A DNA stretch of 36,029 bases. It comes from Erysipelotrichia bacterium (GTDB lineage Bacteria > Bacillota_I > Bacilli_A > Erysipelotrichales > Erysipelotrichaceae). The position numbers and the translations under genes were made by a program. This document shows, piece by piece, positions 7,782 to 14,654 of this stretch. The first letter of the stretch is position 1. Each line of letters begins with the position of its first letter. Below the pieces are notes generated by a model. The model made no database searches and had not been told where the DNA came from. It saw only the letters and a program-made list of their open reading frames with translations. Location: contig JAUNFB010000002.1 of the NCBI GenBank assembly GCA_030525245.1, forward strand, positions 12,720 to 48,748. Direction: 5' to 3'.

Positions 7782-8453
7782 TTATAAGAAAAAGCAAGGT
7801 AAAAAATAGCACATATTACCACCGGAACAAATTCCGCAAAGTATTTGGGAAAGTATGTAAGATAAACAAAGTGTTCGGCCAAAGAAAGGTTGTTTGTAAC
7901 GGCGGTAGGAAGATTGATAAGTTCGGCGACCGTTTTTAATAGAATTTCTTGTTTGTTGATAAGTTTGATTATCCGGTTCGAATTGACAAGCTTTTTCAAT
8001 GTGTTCTAAAGCTGTTACTTTATTGCCGCTGTAGTAATTGGCTAAAGAACTTAAATAATACCAACGGGCATTTTTGACTTCAATACTGTTTAACACATTG
8101 ATGGCTTGTTGGTACTCGCCCACTTGGATAAAGTGATAGGCAATATCATAGTCGTTATTTCTTTGATAATTTTGTTGTTGTCGATTAAAAAAATCACTGA
8201 AATCATAAAAGTTGTAAGGGTTACGATATTGACTGTAATTACTTTGATTGTTTTGGTAATAATTTTGACTTTGAGCATTACCGCTTTTTATCATATCGTA
8301 AGCACTGTTAATTTCTTTCATCTTTTTTGCGGCTTCCGGATTGTTGGGATTTAAATCCGGATGATATTTTTTGGCTAAAGAGCGATAGGCCTTGGTGATC
8401 TCCTCATCACTGGCATTTCTTGATACGCCCAATACTTCATAAGGATCTGTCAT
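7782..8453 (-). CDS. J-domain (DnaJ-type) protein with TPR-like region and cysteine-rich tail
   Basis: The 223-residue product starts with a complete J domain (residues 1-65, HPD at 31-33), so it should stimulate the ATPase of an Hsp70. It lacks the Gly/Phe, zinc-finger and client domains of housekeeping DnaJ. A Gln/Asn/Tyr-rich linker (about 60-100) leads to a TPR-like helical region around 105-165. The last 30 residues are hydrophobic with five cysteines (196, 206, 209, 215, 220) around [10 protein letters not shown]. In other Bacillota I recall J proteins with similar Cys-rich tails beside DUF5685. The ATG follows the DUF5685 stop with no gap, which implies coupling. Client and partner are unknown. 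Confidence 0.8.
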   Translation of the reverse strand: MTDPYEVLGVSRNASDEEITKAYRSLAKKYHPDLNPNNPEAAKKMKEINSAYDMIKSGNAQSQNYYQNNQSNYSQYRNPYNFYDFSDFFNRQQQNYQRNNDYDIAYHFIQVGEYQQAINVLNSIEVKNARWYYLSSLANYYSGNKVTALEHIEKACQFEPDNQTYQQTRNSIKNGRRTYQSSYRRYKQPFFGRTLCLSYILSQILCGICSGGNMCYFLPCFFL

Positions 8454-9263
8454 TTATAATGTTCCTTTCTTTTTGGATAGCTGGTATTTGGACCAAATAC
8501 CGGAATAGATAATATTATCTATTAATGTTTTGTTAGTATTTAAGAATAATTGCTGATAAGCGTTATCTGCATCTTCCATAATCATCATCAAAATATCTTG
8601 ATAATTACAATCTTCAATTCCGACTAGAGGATTGTAACGTTGCTTCTTTATGTCCTGCCTTAAATCTATTACTGCATCGATCAAGTAAATAAACCTTCCT
8701 AAATGGTAACCGAAAGCATACAATTCTTCTTTTTCTTTCTCGCTTTGATTGCTTAATAATTCTCCCATGATTATACCAAACGCATTGCTTCCCGGGTCGG
8801 GATTGAGGATATTTTGCTTTTCAATATCATTGATATAATTCAGTTCCTGTTTGATTACAGATGTAATATGGGGATATTTTTCTTCAATCTGTTGCAGATA
8901 GGGTTGAAGTCTTTGACTTTTTTTGCGTGCTTTACGAGAATTGTCATCATAAATATCATCCAAATACTTATAATAGGTTAAATAGATATTCATATCGGCA
9001 CAATAACTGTTATATTTATTGGTAATAATATCTTGTTTCTTTAGTGGGTGAATCGGACAGCTTATTTGAGAAGTATAACATTCAGCATTGTTGACATCAC
9101 TTAAAATCATATTGACAAATGTCAAATCATAAGTTAATGTGGCTCGTCCGATATTGCCGTAATCGGTTGCCAGTTTTTGACATAAACCGCAATATTGACT
9201 TTTATATAGTTTTTTTTCTTCTTTAGACATAATTTCCAAATTACCAAGCAGATAACCGAACAT
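8454..9263 (-). CDS. DUF5685 family protein, possible isoprenoid-synthase fold
   Basis: The 269-residue product opens MFGYLLGN and has YCGLCQKLATDYG near residue 25, the DUF5685 family pattern as I recall it. It contains two Asp-rich motifs: LDDIYDD near residue 100 and LIDAVIDLRQDIKKQRYNP near residue 200. The second resembles the second Asp motif of phytoene/squalene synthases (D-x3-D-x3-D followed by R-Y-x-P). The predicted all-helical fold agrees with that, but enzyme activity is inferred and unproven. AGAAGGTG precedes the ATG. It is the first gene of a three-gene operon with a J protein and a zinc-ribbon protein, driven by a strong promoter. Confidence 0.72.
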   Translation of the reverse strand: MFGYLLGNLEIMSKEEKKLYKSQYCGLCQKLATDYGNIGRATLTYDLTFVNMILSDVNNAECYTSQISCPIHPLKKQDIITNKYNSYCADMNIYLTYYKYLDDIYDDNSRKARKKSQRLQPYLQQIEEKYPHITSVIKQELNYINDIEKQNILNPDPGSNAFGIIMGELLSNQSEKEKEELYAFGYHLGRFIYLIDAVIDLRQDIKKQRYNPLVGIEDCNYQDILMMIMEDADNAYQQLFLNTNKTLIDNIIYSGIWSKYQLSKKKGTL

Positions 9264-9291
9264 TTAGCACTTTCACCTTCTAACTGCTAAA

Positions 9292-9320
9292 ATTATAATA
9301 TAAATAAAGAGAGCAGTCAA
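9292..9320 (-). promoter_or_regulatory. Promoter of the DUF5685 operon
   Basis: Minus strand: TTGACT (9320-9315), exactly 17 bases, TATAAT (9297-9292). This is close to the sigma-A consensus. The -35 box lies inside the distal arm of the hairpin that ends the NifU-like gene. Confidence 0.75.
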
Positions 9321-9338
9321 TAAATTCTTGTTGACTGC
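9313..9338 (-). terminator. Hairpin at the end of the NifU-like gene
   Basis: GCAGTCAA and TTGACTGC form an eight-pair stem with a ten-base loop, starting within the stop codon region. The following bases on the minus strand are C/T-rich (CTCTTTATTT) and not a pure T run, so termination may be incomplete. Confidence 0.5.
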
Positions 9339-9598
9339 TAAAATAATCCGTCAAATTCGTTGTTGTAAAAATCCTGTTGCAAGACGACATCTTTTACTTC
9401 CGGGACCTCATCTAAAATCCATCCTTTTATGCCGTCATTTAGTGTTGTGTCAATCATGGAGCAACCGACACAAGCACCGGTTAATTTTACGGTTACAATG
9501 TTATCAACATAGGATACAAATTCCAAATCACCGCCATCGGCATTTATATAAGGTCGAATATGTTCGATAATCTTTTTGATTTTTTCTTCAGCTTCCAT
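9338..9598 (-). CDS. NifU-like C-terminal domain Fe-S scaffold protein
   Basis: This single-domain protein of 86 residues has the NifU/Nfu fold: INADGGDLEFV, then LTGACVGCSM. The CxxC pair binds or delivers an Fe-S cluster, and here it probably serves as carrier for clusters made by the SUF or ISC system. I chose the ATG at 9598 because GGAGGT lies eight bases upstream; a further start ten codons earlier would be inside the preceding gene. Its start overlaps the stop of the DUF212 gene as TAATG, so the two are translationally coupled. The cysteine desulfurase gene is elsewhere in the window at 25696. Confidence 0.88.
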   Translation of the reverse strand: MEAEEKIKKIIEHIRPYINADGGDLEFVSYVDNIVTVKLTGACVGCSMIDTTLNDGIKGWILDEVPEVKDVVLQQDFYNNEFDGLF

Positions 9599-10068
9599 TA
9601 AAATGTACCTCCAAAAATTATATAGCATAAATATGATACCGCAATTCCTAAAATTATACCACCGAGAACTTCAAAATATGTATGACCGAGAACTTCTTTC
9701 ATCTTTTTTTGATAGATGGGGTCATCAAATCGTATTTTCATGCTGTTCAATTCTTTCAAATCGTTGATTAATTTATGGGTTAAAGAAATGTTTTGACCGG
9801 CATAATAGCGAACATTAGCAGCATCGAAACTGATAATGCAGGCAAAGCACAAAGCGATGTAAAACGTATTGGATGTGAAACCATCGGTTAAACCGACAGA
9901 AATCGACAGAGCTGTAACTAATGCGGTATGGCTGGAAGGCATTCCGCCACTGGCTCCGATTAATTTGAAATCCCACTTGTTGTGTAATACAAAATAACCT
10001 ATCGGTTTAAGCAATTGAGCGAGTAGACAAGCGGAAACAGATGCTACAAAAACATATAATTTAGACAT
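9598..10068 (-). CDS. Divergent PAP2 family (DUF212) membrane protein
   Basis: The 156-residue integral membrane protein has the DUF212 signatures: GGMPSSHTALVTALS near residues 42-56, SFDAANVRYYAGQN near 80-93, and a late LGHTYFEVLGGIILG. The family is related to acid phosphatase/haloperoxidase-type PAP2 proteins, and the SSH motif resembles part of their active site. The substrate is unknown, perhaps a lipid phosphate. The ATG at 10068 follows GGCGGTGA. A start 11 codons upstream would place the start before the predicted transcript start. It heads a two-gene unit with the NifU-like gene. Confidence 0.8.
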   Translation of the reverse strand: MSKLYVFVASVSACLLAQLLKPIGYFVLHNKWDFKLIGASGGMPSSHTALVTALSISVGLTDGFTSNTFYIALCFACIISFDAANVRYYAGQNISLTHKLINDLKELNSMKIRFDDPIYQKKMKEVLGHTYFEVLGGIILGIAVSYLCYIIFGGTF

Positions 10069-10083
10069 AAAATCACCGCCTAT

Positions 10084-10112
10084 ATTATATTCTTTTAACA
10101 ATAAAATTACAA
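10084..10112 (-). promoter_or_regulatory. Promoter of the DUF212-NifU unit
   Basis: Minus strand: TTGTAA (10112-10107), 17 bases, TATAAT (10089-10084). It interlocks with the plus-strand promoter of the S1-domain gene. Confidence 0.65.
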
Positions 10113-10124
10113 TTTTGGTATAAT
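10095..10124 (+). promoter_or_regulatory. Promoter of the S1-domain/pgi genes
   Basis: TTAACA (10095-10100), 18-base spacer, TATAAT (10119-10124) preceded by TGG, an extended -10. The start codon is only 16 bases after the -10 box. Confidence 0.7.
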
Positions 10125-10139
10125 ATAAGCGGAGTTAAT

Positions 10140-10487
10140 ATGTACAGAGTCGGTCAAGTTGTTCAAGGAATTATTACAGGTATTAAATCATACGGTGCAT
10201 TTGTTAAGGTGGATGATGATGTCTCAGGATTAATTCATATATCGGAGATCAGCGATTATTTTGTTAATGATGTGCATCGCTATTTTCGTAAAGGCGAAAA
10301 AGTTGTTGTCAAGATTATTGATATTGATCAAAGCGGTCAATTACGACTTTCTTTAAAAGCAATACAGTCTAATCGAAAATATGCTATTCCGACAAAAAAA
10401 AATATTTATGATTTAACAAATATTGGCTTTAAGTCTTTGGAAAAACAATTACCGATTTGGATAGAGGAAGCTCTGAAGGAGAAATAA
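10140..10487 (+). CDS. S1-domain RNA-binding protein (YugI / general stress protein 13 type)
   Basis: This 115-residue protein has one N-terminal S1 domain: GQVVQGIITGIKSYGAFVKVDDDVSGLIHISEI and later GQLRLSLKAI. A short helical tail follows. It matches the YugI/GSP13 (CvfD) family, which associates with ribosomes and acts as a post-transcriptional regulator in Gram-positive bacteria. AGCGGAG five bases ahead of the ATG supports the start. The gene lies four bases before pgi, and the Shine-Dalgarno of pgi is inside its last codons. In Bacillus subtilis yugI is also close to pgi, as I remember it. Confidence 0.8.
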   Translation: MYRVGQVVQGIITGIKSYGAFVKVDDDVSGLIHISEISDYFVNDVHRYFRKGEKVVVKIIDIDQSGQLRLSLKAIQSNRKYAIPTKKNIYDLTNIGFKSLEKQLPIWIEEALKEK

Positions 10488-10491
10488 GTAT

Positions 10492-11766
10492 ATGATTACA
10501 TTGGATTACACAAGAACAGATTTACAGGAGGATATTTTTTCTTATCAACAAAAAGTTAATGAATTGCATCAACAATTGAATGATAAGACTTGCTTGGGCA
10601 ACGATTATATCGGTTGGTTGGATTGGCCGGAAAATTATGATAAAGAAGAATTGACGAGAATAAAGGAGGTTGCTCAAGAAATTAGAGAAAAGGCTGATGT
10701 TTTATTGGTGTGCGGTATCGGCGGCTCTTATTTGGGAGCAAGAAGTGCCATTGAAATGCTTCAAGGCTTATATTCGCAAAATAAATTGGAAATTATTTAT
10801 ACCGGTAATACAGTTTCTTCGACATATTTATATCAGACCTTAAAACATATCGAAGGAAAGAGTGTCTATTTGAATGTTATTTCTAAATCGGGAACTACTA
10901 CGGAAACAGCAGTTGCTTTCCGTCTGTATCAACAATATATAGTAGATAAATTCGGAGTTGAAGAAAGCAAAAAGAGAATAATTGCTACAACTGACAAGAA
11001 TAAAGGAACATTAAAAACATTAGCTGATCAAAATGGTTATCGTACTTTTGTTATTCCTGATGATATCGGAGGTCGATATTCGGTATTTACCGCTGTCGGT
11101 TTACTTCCTATTGCTGCTGCCGGATTTGATGTTGAAAAAATATTGGCCGGAAGTCGTCAAGCAATGAAAGACTTATCTGATCCGTCTTTAAGGAATAATG
11201 CTGCATATCAGTATGCTGTTATCAGACGTATTTTACAGAATAAAGGAAAAGATGTGGAGTTTTTAGTCAGCTATGAACCTAATATGACCATGGTAAGCGA
11301 ATGGTGGAAACAATTGTTTGGTGAATCGGAAGGTAAAGAGGAAAAAGGTCTGTTACCTGCTTCGGTCACTTTTACCACTGACTTACATTCTATGGGGCAG
11401 TTTATTCAACAAGGAACAAAATGTTTTTTTGAAACGACTTTAGCTGTTGATACACCGTTGCACGATTTAACATTCCCTAATGATGAATCTAATTTAGATA
11501 AGATGAATTATTTGGCCGGAAAGAGTATCGATTGGGTTAATAAAATGGCTTGTCAAGGAACTGTTGCTGCTCATCATGAAGTTGGTGGAATTGACAACTT
11601 GATTATTCATTTGCCGAAAATCGATGAAGAAAATTATGGATATATGATTTATTTCTTCTTTAAAGCATGTGCTATGTCGGTATTGTTATTAAATGTCAAT
11701 CCGTTTAATCAACCGGGTGTCGAAGTTTATAAAAAGAACATGTTTAAATTATTGGGAAAAGAATAA
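10492..11766 (+). CDS. pgi: Glucose-6-phosphate isomerase
   Basis: It interconverts glucose 6-phosphate and fructose 6-phosphate in glycolysis and gluconeogenesis. The 424 residues are slightly short of the usual 445-450 for Bacillota. The first signature, DDIGGRYSVFTAVGLLPIA, is complete near residues 195-213. The sugar-phosphate loops CGIGGSYLGAR and SKSGTTTETAVAFR are intact. The QLFGESEGKE segment carries the conserved Glu, and the C-terminal signature region ends with FNQPGVEVYKK and its catalytic Lys. AAGGAG sits nine bases ahead of the ATG. It is co-transcribed with the S1-domain gene and probably with the RnfC-like gene, which begins two bases after its stop. Confidence 0.96.
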   Translation: MITLDYTRTDLQEDIFSYQQKVNELHQQLNDKTCLGNDYIGWLDWPENYDKEELTRIKEVAQEIREKADVLLVCGIGGSYLGARSAIEMLQGLYSQNKLEIIYTGNTVSSTYLYQTLKHIEGKSVYLNVISKSGTTTETAVAFRLYQQYIVDKFGVEESKKRIIATTDKNKGTLKTLADQNGYRTFVIPDDIGGRYSVFTAVGLLPIAAAGFDVEKILAGSRQAMKDLSDPSLRNNAAYQYAVIRRILQNKGKDVEFLVSYEPNMTMVSEWWKQLFGESEGKEEKGLLPASVTFTTDLHSMGQFIQQGTKCFFETTLAVDTPLHDLTFPNDESNLDKMNYLAGKSIDWVNKMACQGTVAAHHEVGGIDNLIIHLPKIDEENYGYMIYFFFKACAMSVLLLNVNPFNQPGVEVYKKNMFKLLGKE

Positions 11767-11767
11767 A

Positions 11768-13066
11768 ATGAGTCAAAAATATACAATTCTAAAGGAAGAA
11801 AAAGTCAGATACGACGGAAATATTATAAGCATTAAGCCACAGAAAACTGTGGCTATTGCTTTAGCGAGCAATCAGTCGGAAAAAGCCGTTTGTACTGTTA
11901 AAATCGGCGATGATGTAAAAATCGGTTCACTTATCGGATATATCGATGATAATGTTTATTTGCCGATTTACAGCAGTGTTTCCGGAAAAGTTATTGCCTT
12001 TGAAGAATATCAATACTGCACATTAAACAAAGTACAACATGTTATTATTGAAAACAATTTTTTAGATGAGAAAGTGCCTTTGTTTCCGAAAGATGTCGAT
12101 TATCAAAACTTAAGTCGTCAACAATTGATTGAATTTACCAAAAAAAGCGGACTTGTCGGCATGTCCGGGGCCGGTTTTGCGACTTATGGTAAATATTTGA
12201 GTGCTTGTGATACGCTGATTATTAATGGTTGTGAATGTGAAAGTTATTTGATCAGCGATTATGTCAATGTTATCAATAATTGTCGTGATATGTTAGATGG
12301 AATATTGATAATGGAAAAGATGGCTCAAACATGCAATTCTTATATCGTATTGAAAAAGAGTGCAACCGAAGAAATCGAAAAAGTAAGCCAAATGATAGAA
12401 AGTGACAAAAAATATCAACACTTACATTTGTATTTAATTGATGATTTCTATCCTTGCGGTTGGGAAAAATTATTGACTGAAAAAATAACCGGCAGAACTT
12501 ATAATATGTATACCACCGAGTGTCAAGTAATTGTTAATAATATATCTACCGCTATTTCCTTGAAACAGATTTTTTCTCAAAATATGCCGGTTATTGAAAA
12601 GCTGATTACCGTAGCGGGCAATGGGATTGATAACAGTGCGGTAATTAAAGCGCGGATCGGTTATCGGGTTAAAGAAATACTTGATGAGGTCGGTTCAAGA
12701 GTACCGGGAAGCATAATTTATTGTGGCGGTACAATGATGGGCTCTGTTATGGAAGATGATAATTTCTATATTTGTTCCCCTTATAATGGGTTAATTGTTA
12801 TGCAACCACCACATTATATTGAAAGAGTATGTGATGCTCAATGTCATGAATGTGAAGATCATTGTTGTTGCGAATTAAAAGTAAAAGATCTTTTGCAGGC
12901 TTGTTTGCATAACGATATGTCAGAGGCCAAAAAATTAAGAATCGTTGATTGCTGCGAATGTAACATTTGTTCATATGTTTGTACAAATCATATTGATGTT
13001 CGTCAATATATTCGTGATATGAAATATAAAATTATAGGAGAAGATAACAATGAAGAAAGTATCTAA
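11768..13066 (+). CDS. Orphan RnfC-like SLBB/ferredoxin-type protein
   Basis: The 432-residue protein resembles RnfC, the NADH/FMN-facing subunit of Rnf complexes, and the related PrdC. Residues 10-80 form the RnfC N-terminal barrel-sandwich domain. SGLVGMSGAGFATYGKYL (127-144) and LIINGCECESY (150-160) are the Nqo1/RnfC core, and SLBB sequence follows. The C-terminus has a standard 4Fe-4S motif, Cys395-x2-Cys398-x2-Cys401-x3-Cys405. An irregular first motif has cysteines at 355, 359, 362 and 366-368 and lacks the usual Pro. No rnfABDEG genes are nearby. The ATG at 11768 fits the domain; the frame is open further upstream inside pgi. It probably transfers electrons to an unknown partner. Confidence 0.72.
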   Translation: MSQKYTILKEEKVRYDGNIISIKPQKTVAIALASNQSEKAVCTVKIGDDVKIGSLIGYIDDNVYLPIYSSVSGKVIAFEEYQYCTLNKVQHVIIENNFLDEKVPLFPKDVDYQNLSRQQLIEFTKKSGLVGMSGAGFATYGKYLSACDTLIINGCECESYLISDYVNVINNCRDMLDGILIMEKMAQTCNSYIVLKKSATEEIEKVSQMIESDKKYQHLHLYLIDDFYPCGWEKLLTEKITGRTYNMYTTECQVIVNNISTAISLKQIFSQNMPVIEKLITVAGNGIDNSAVIKARIGYRVKEILDEVGSRVPGSIIYCGGTMMGSVMEDDNFYICSPYNGLIVMQPPHYIERVCDAQCHECEDHCCCELKVKDLLQACLHNDMSEAKKLRIVDCCECNICSYVCTNHIDVRQYIRDMKYKIIGEDNNEESI

Positions 13067-14651
13067 ATTTGCTTTGATTATTTGGTTGCTTGCCGTGGCT
13101 GTGGCGTATTTTATTCTTTTGCCACCTCTTAATCCGGCAAGTATGGCTTTTTGGGCCTTTTTCTTGCCGGCAGCGTTTGCTCCTCTATTTGTAATTATTC
13201 AGGCAAAATCTTTTAAACAGGGTTTGAAACACGGAAAGGCGTTTTATCCAACTTTATTCGTTTTGATTTTAGCGGCAGTATATATTATCGGTTGTGTAGT
13301 ATTTTCTCCGATATTCAATTCAAAAAGTTACAATGAAAGAATAAATGTGGAGGATGCATCTTTTGAACAAGATATTCCGGAAGTAGATTTTAATAATTTA
13401 CCGTTATTGGACAAGGCTTCTGCTCAAAAAGTCGGTGACAGAGTTGTCGGACAGATTGCCGGAGATGTTTCTCAGTTTACTGTCAGTGATGAATATTCGT
13501 TAATAAATTATCAAGGTCGAATTGTTCGGGTTACTCCTCTGGAACATAATGGTTTCTTTAAATATTTATCCAATCTATCGGGGACAGCCGGGTATGTAAT
13601 GGTTGACTGCACTAATGGTGAGGCTCATTTGGTTAAAACATCGGAGGGAATGAAATACTTACCAAGTGCTTACATGTTCCAGGATTTAAATCGCCATGTT
13701 CGTTTCCGCTATCCTTTTGACATATTGGGTGAAACTTCTTTTGAAGTGGATGATCAAGGTAATCCTTATTGGGTAATTCAAAGTCTACGCTATACTTGGA
13801 TTAATATGAAAAAACAGGTAAAAGCAGTTATTGTGGTAAATGCTGTCGACGGAACAATGCAAAAATATGCTGTAGGTGAAGTACCTAGTTGGATTGATAA
13901 TGTTTATGATGCTCATTTGGTAATGGAGGAAATTGATGATTGGGGTTTATACCGCAATGGTTATCTCAACAGCAAATTCGCTCAAAAAGATGTTGTGCAG
14001 ACAACTGACGGCTATACTTACATAACTAATGGTGATGATGTTTATTTATATACGGGTATTACCTCTATTTCCAATGATGAAAGCAATATTGGTTTTGTTA
14101 TGGTTAATTTAAGAAATCATCAGGCAAAATATTACAATGTAGCCGGTGCTGAAGAATACAGTGCTATGGATTCAGCTTTGGGTATGGTTCAGGAAAAAGA
14201 TTATGTACCTACTTTTCCGTTACTTATTAATCTTAACGGTCGACCTACATACTTATTGTCATTAAAAGACAGCGGTGGTTTGGTAAAGATGTATGCTTTT
14301 GTTGATGTAGTCAATTATCAAAAAGTTTCAGTCAGTGATGCAGCCAACGGTATTGAAGAGGCCGCAAAGGTTTATTTGAAAATGTTGGGAATGACCGATA
14401 AGAATAATAATGAGTTAATGAGTAAGGAAATTACAATTTATGAACTAAAAGATGTTGTCATTGATGGAAACACATACTATTATATTGTCAGTTATGAGAA
14501 GGAAAAATTTTCTGTCCAAGCCAGCATTAATTTAGCTGTTACCCCTTTTATGCAACCTCAGGAAACATATAAGGTGAAATACTACAATAACGGTTCGATT
14601 AATGTCATCAATGAAATCGAAGCAGTTGATAATATATTTGAGGAAGAGTAG
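13050..14651 (+). CDS. Membrane protein with large C-terminal domain, unknown function
   Basis: The 533-residue product has three predicted membrane helices, at about residues 7-24, 29-50 and 68-89, and then about 440 residues with a mostly beta-strand look (QGRIVRVTPL, GYVMVDCTNGEAHLVK, YWVIQSLRY). The large part probably lies outside the membrane, judging from the odd helix number and a short Lys-bearing N-terminus. I recognise no named family or catalytic motif. AGGAG nine bases before the ATG supports the start. It overlaps the RnfC-like gene by 17 bases, so the two products may work together. Its 3' end is three bases from the galactokinase-like gene. Confidence 0.65.
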   Translation: MKKVSKFALIIWLLAVAVAYFILLPPLNPASMAFWAFFLPAAFAPLFVIIQAKSFKQGLKHGKAFYPTLFVLILAAVYIIGCVVFSPIFNSKSYNERINVEDASFEQDIPEVDFNNLPLLDKASAQKVGDRVVGQIAGDVSQFTVSDEYSLINYQGRIVRVTPLEHNGFFKYLSNLSGTAGYVMVDCTNGEAHLVKTSEGMKYLPSAYMFQDLNRHVRFRYPFDILGETSFEVDDQGNPYWVIQSLRYTWINMKKQVKAVIVVNAVDGTMQKYAVGEVPSWIDNVYDAHLVMEEIDDWGLYRNGYLNSKFAQKDVVQTTDGYTYITNGDDVYLYTGITSISNDESNIGFVMVNLRNHQAKYYNVAGAEEYSAMDSALGMVQEKDYVPTFPLLINLNGRPTYLLSLKDSGGLVKMYAFVDVVNYQKVSVSDAANGIEEAAKVYLKMLGMTDKNNNELMSKEITIYELKDVVIDGNTYYYIVSYEKEKFSVQASINLAVTPFMQPQETYKVKYYNNGSINVINEIEAVDNIFEEE

Positions 14652-14654
14652 TTT

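Noticed and set aside
7766-7999. A 77-codon minus-strand open frame with a hydrophobic end
   Set aside because: It overlaps the 3' half of the J-protein gene in another frame. The J-protein frame gives a coherent Cys-rich tail and correct junctions, so this is a shadow.
8106-8354. Hydrophobic plus-strand frame of 82 codons
   Set aside because: It is antisense to the Gln/Asn/Tyr-rich linker of the J protein; reversed AAT/CAA-type codons produce Ile/Val/Leu runs by chance. No ribosome site.
9264-9337. A small RNA from the hairpin between DUF5685 and the NifU-like gene
   Set aside because: The hairpin is better explained as the end of the NifU-like gene overlapping the next promoter; no independent promoter for a small RNA is visible.
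9328-9570. 80-codon plus-strand frame rich in His and Arg
   Set aside because: Antisense to the NifU-like gene and of unnatural composition.
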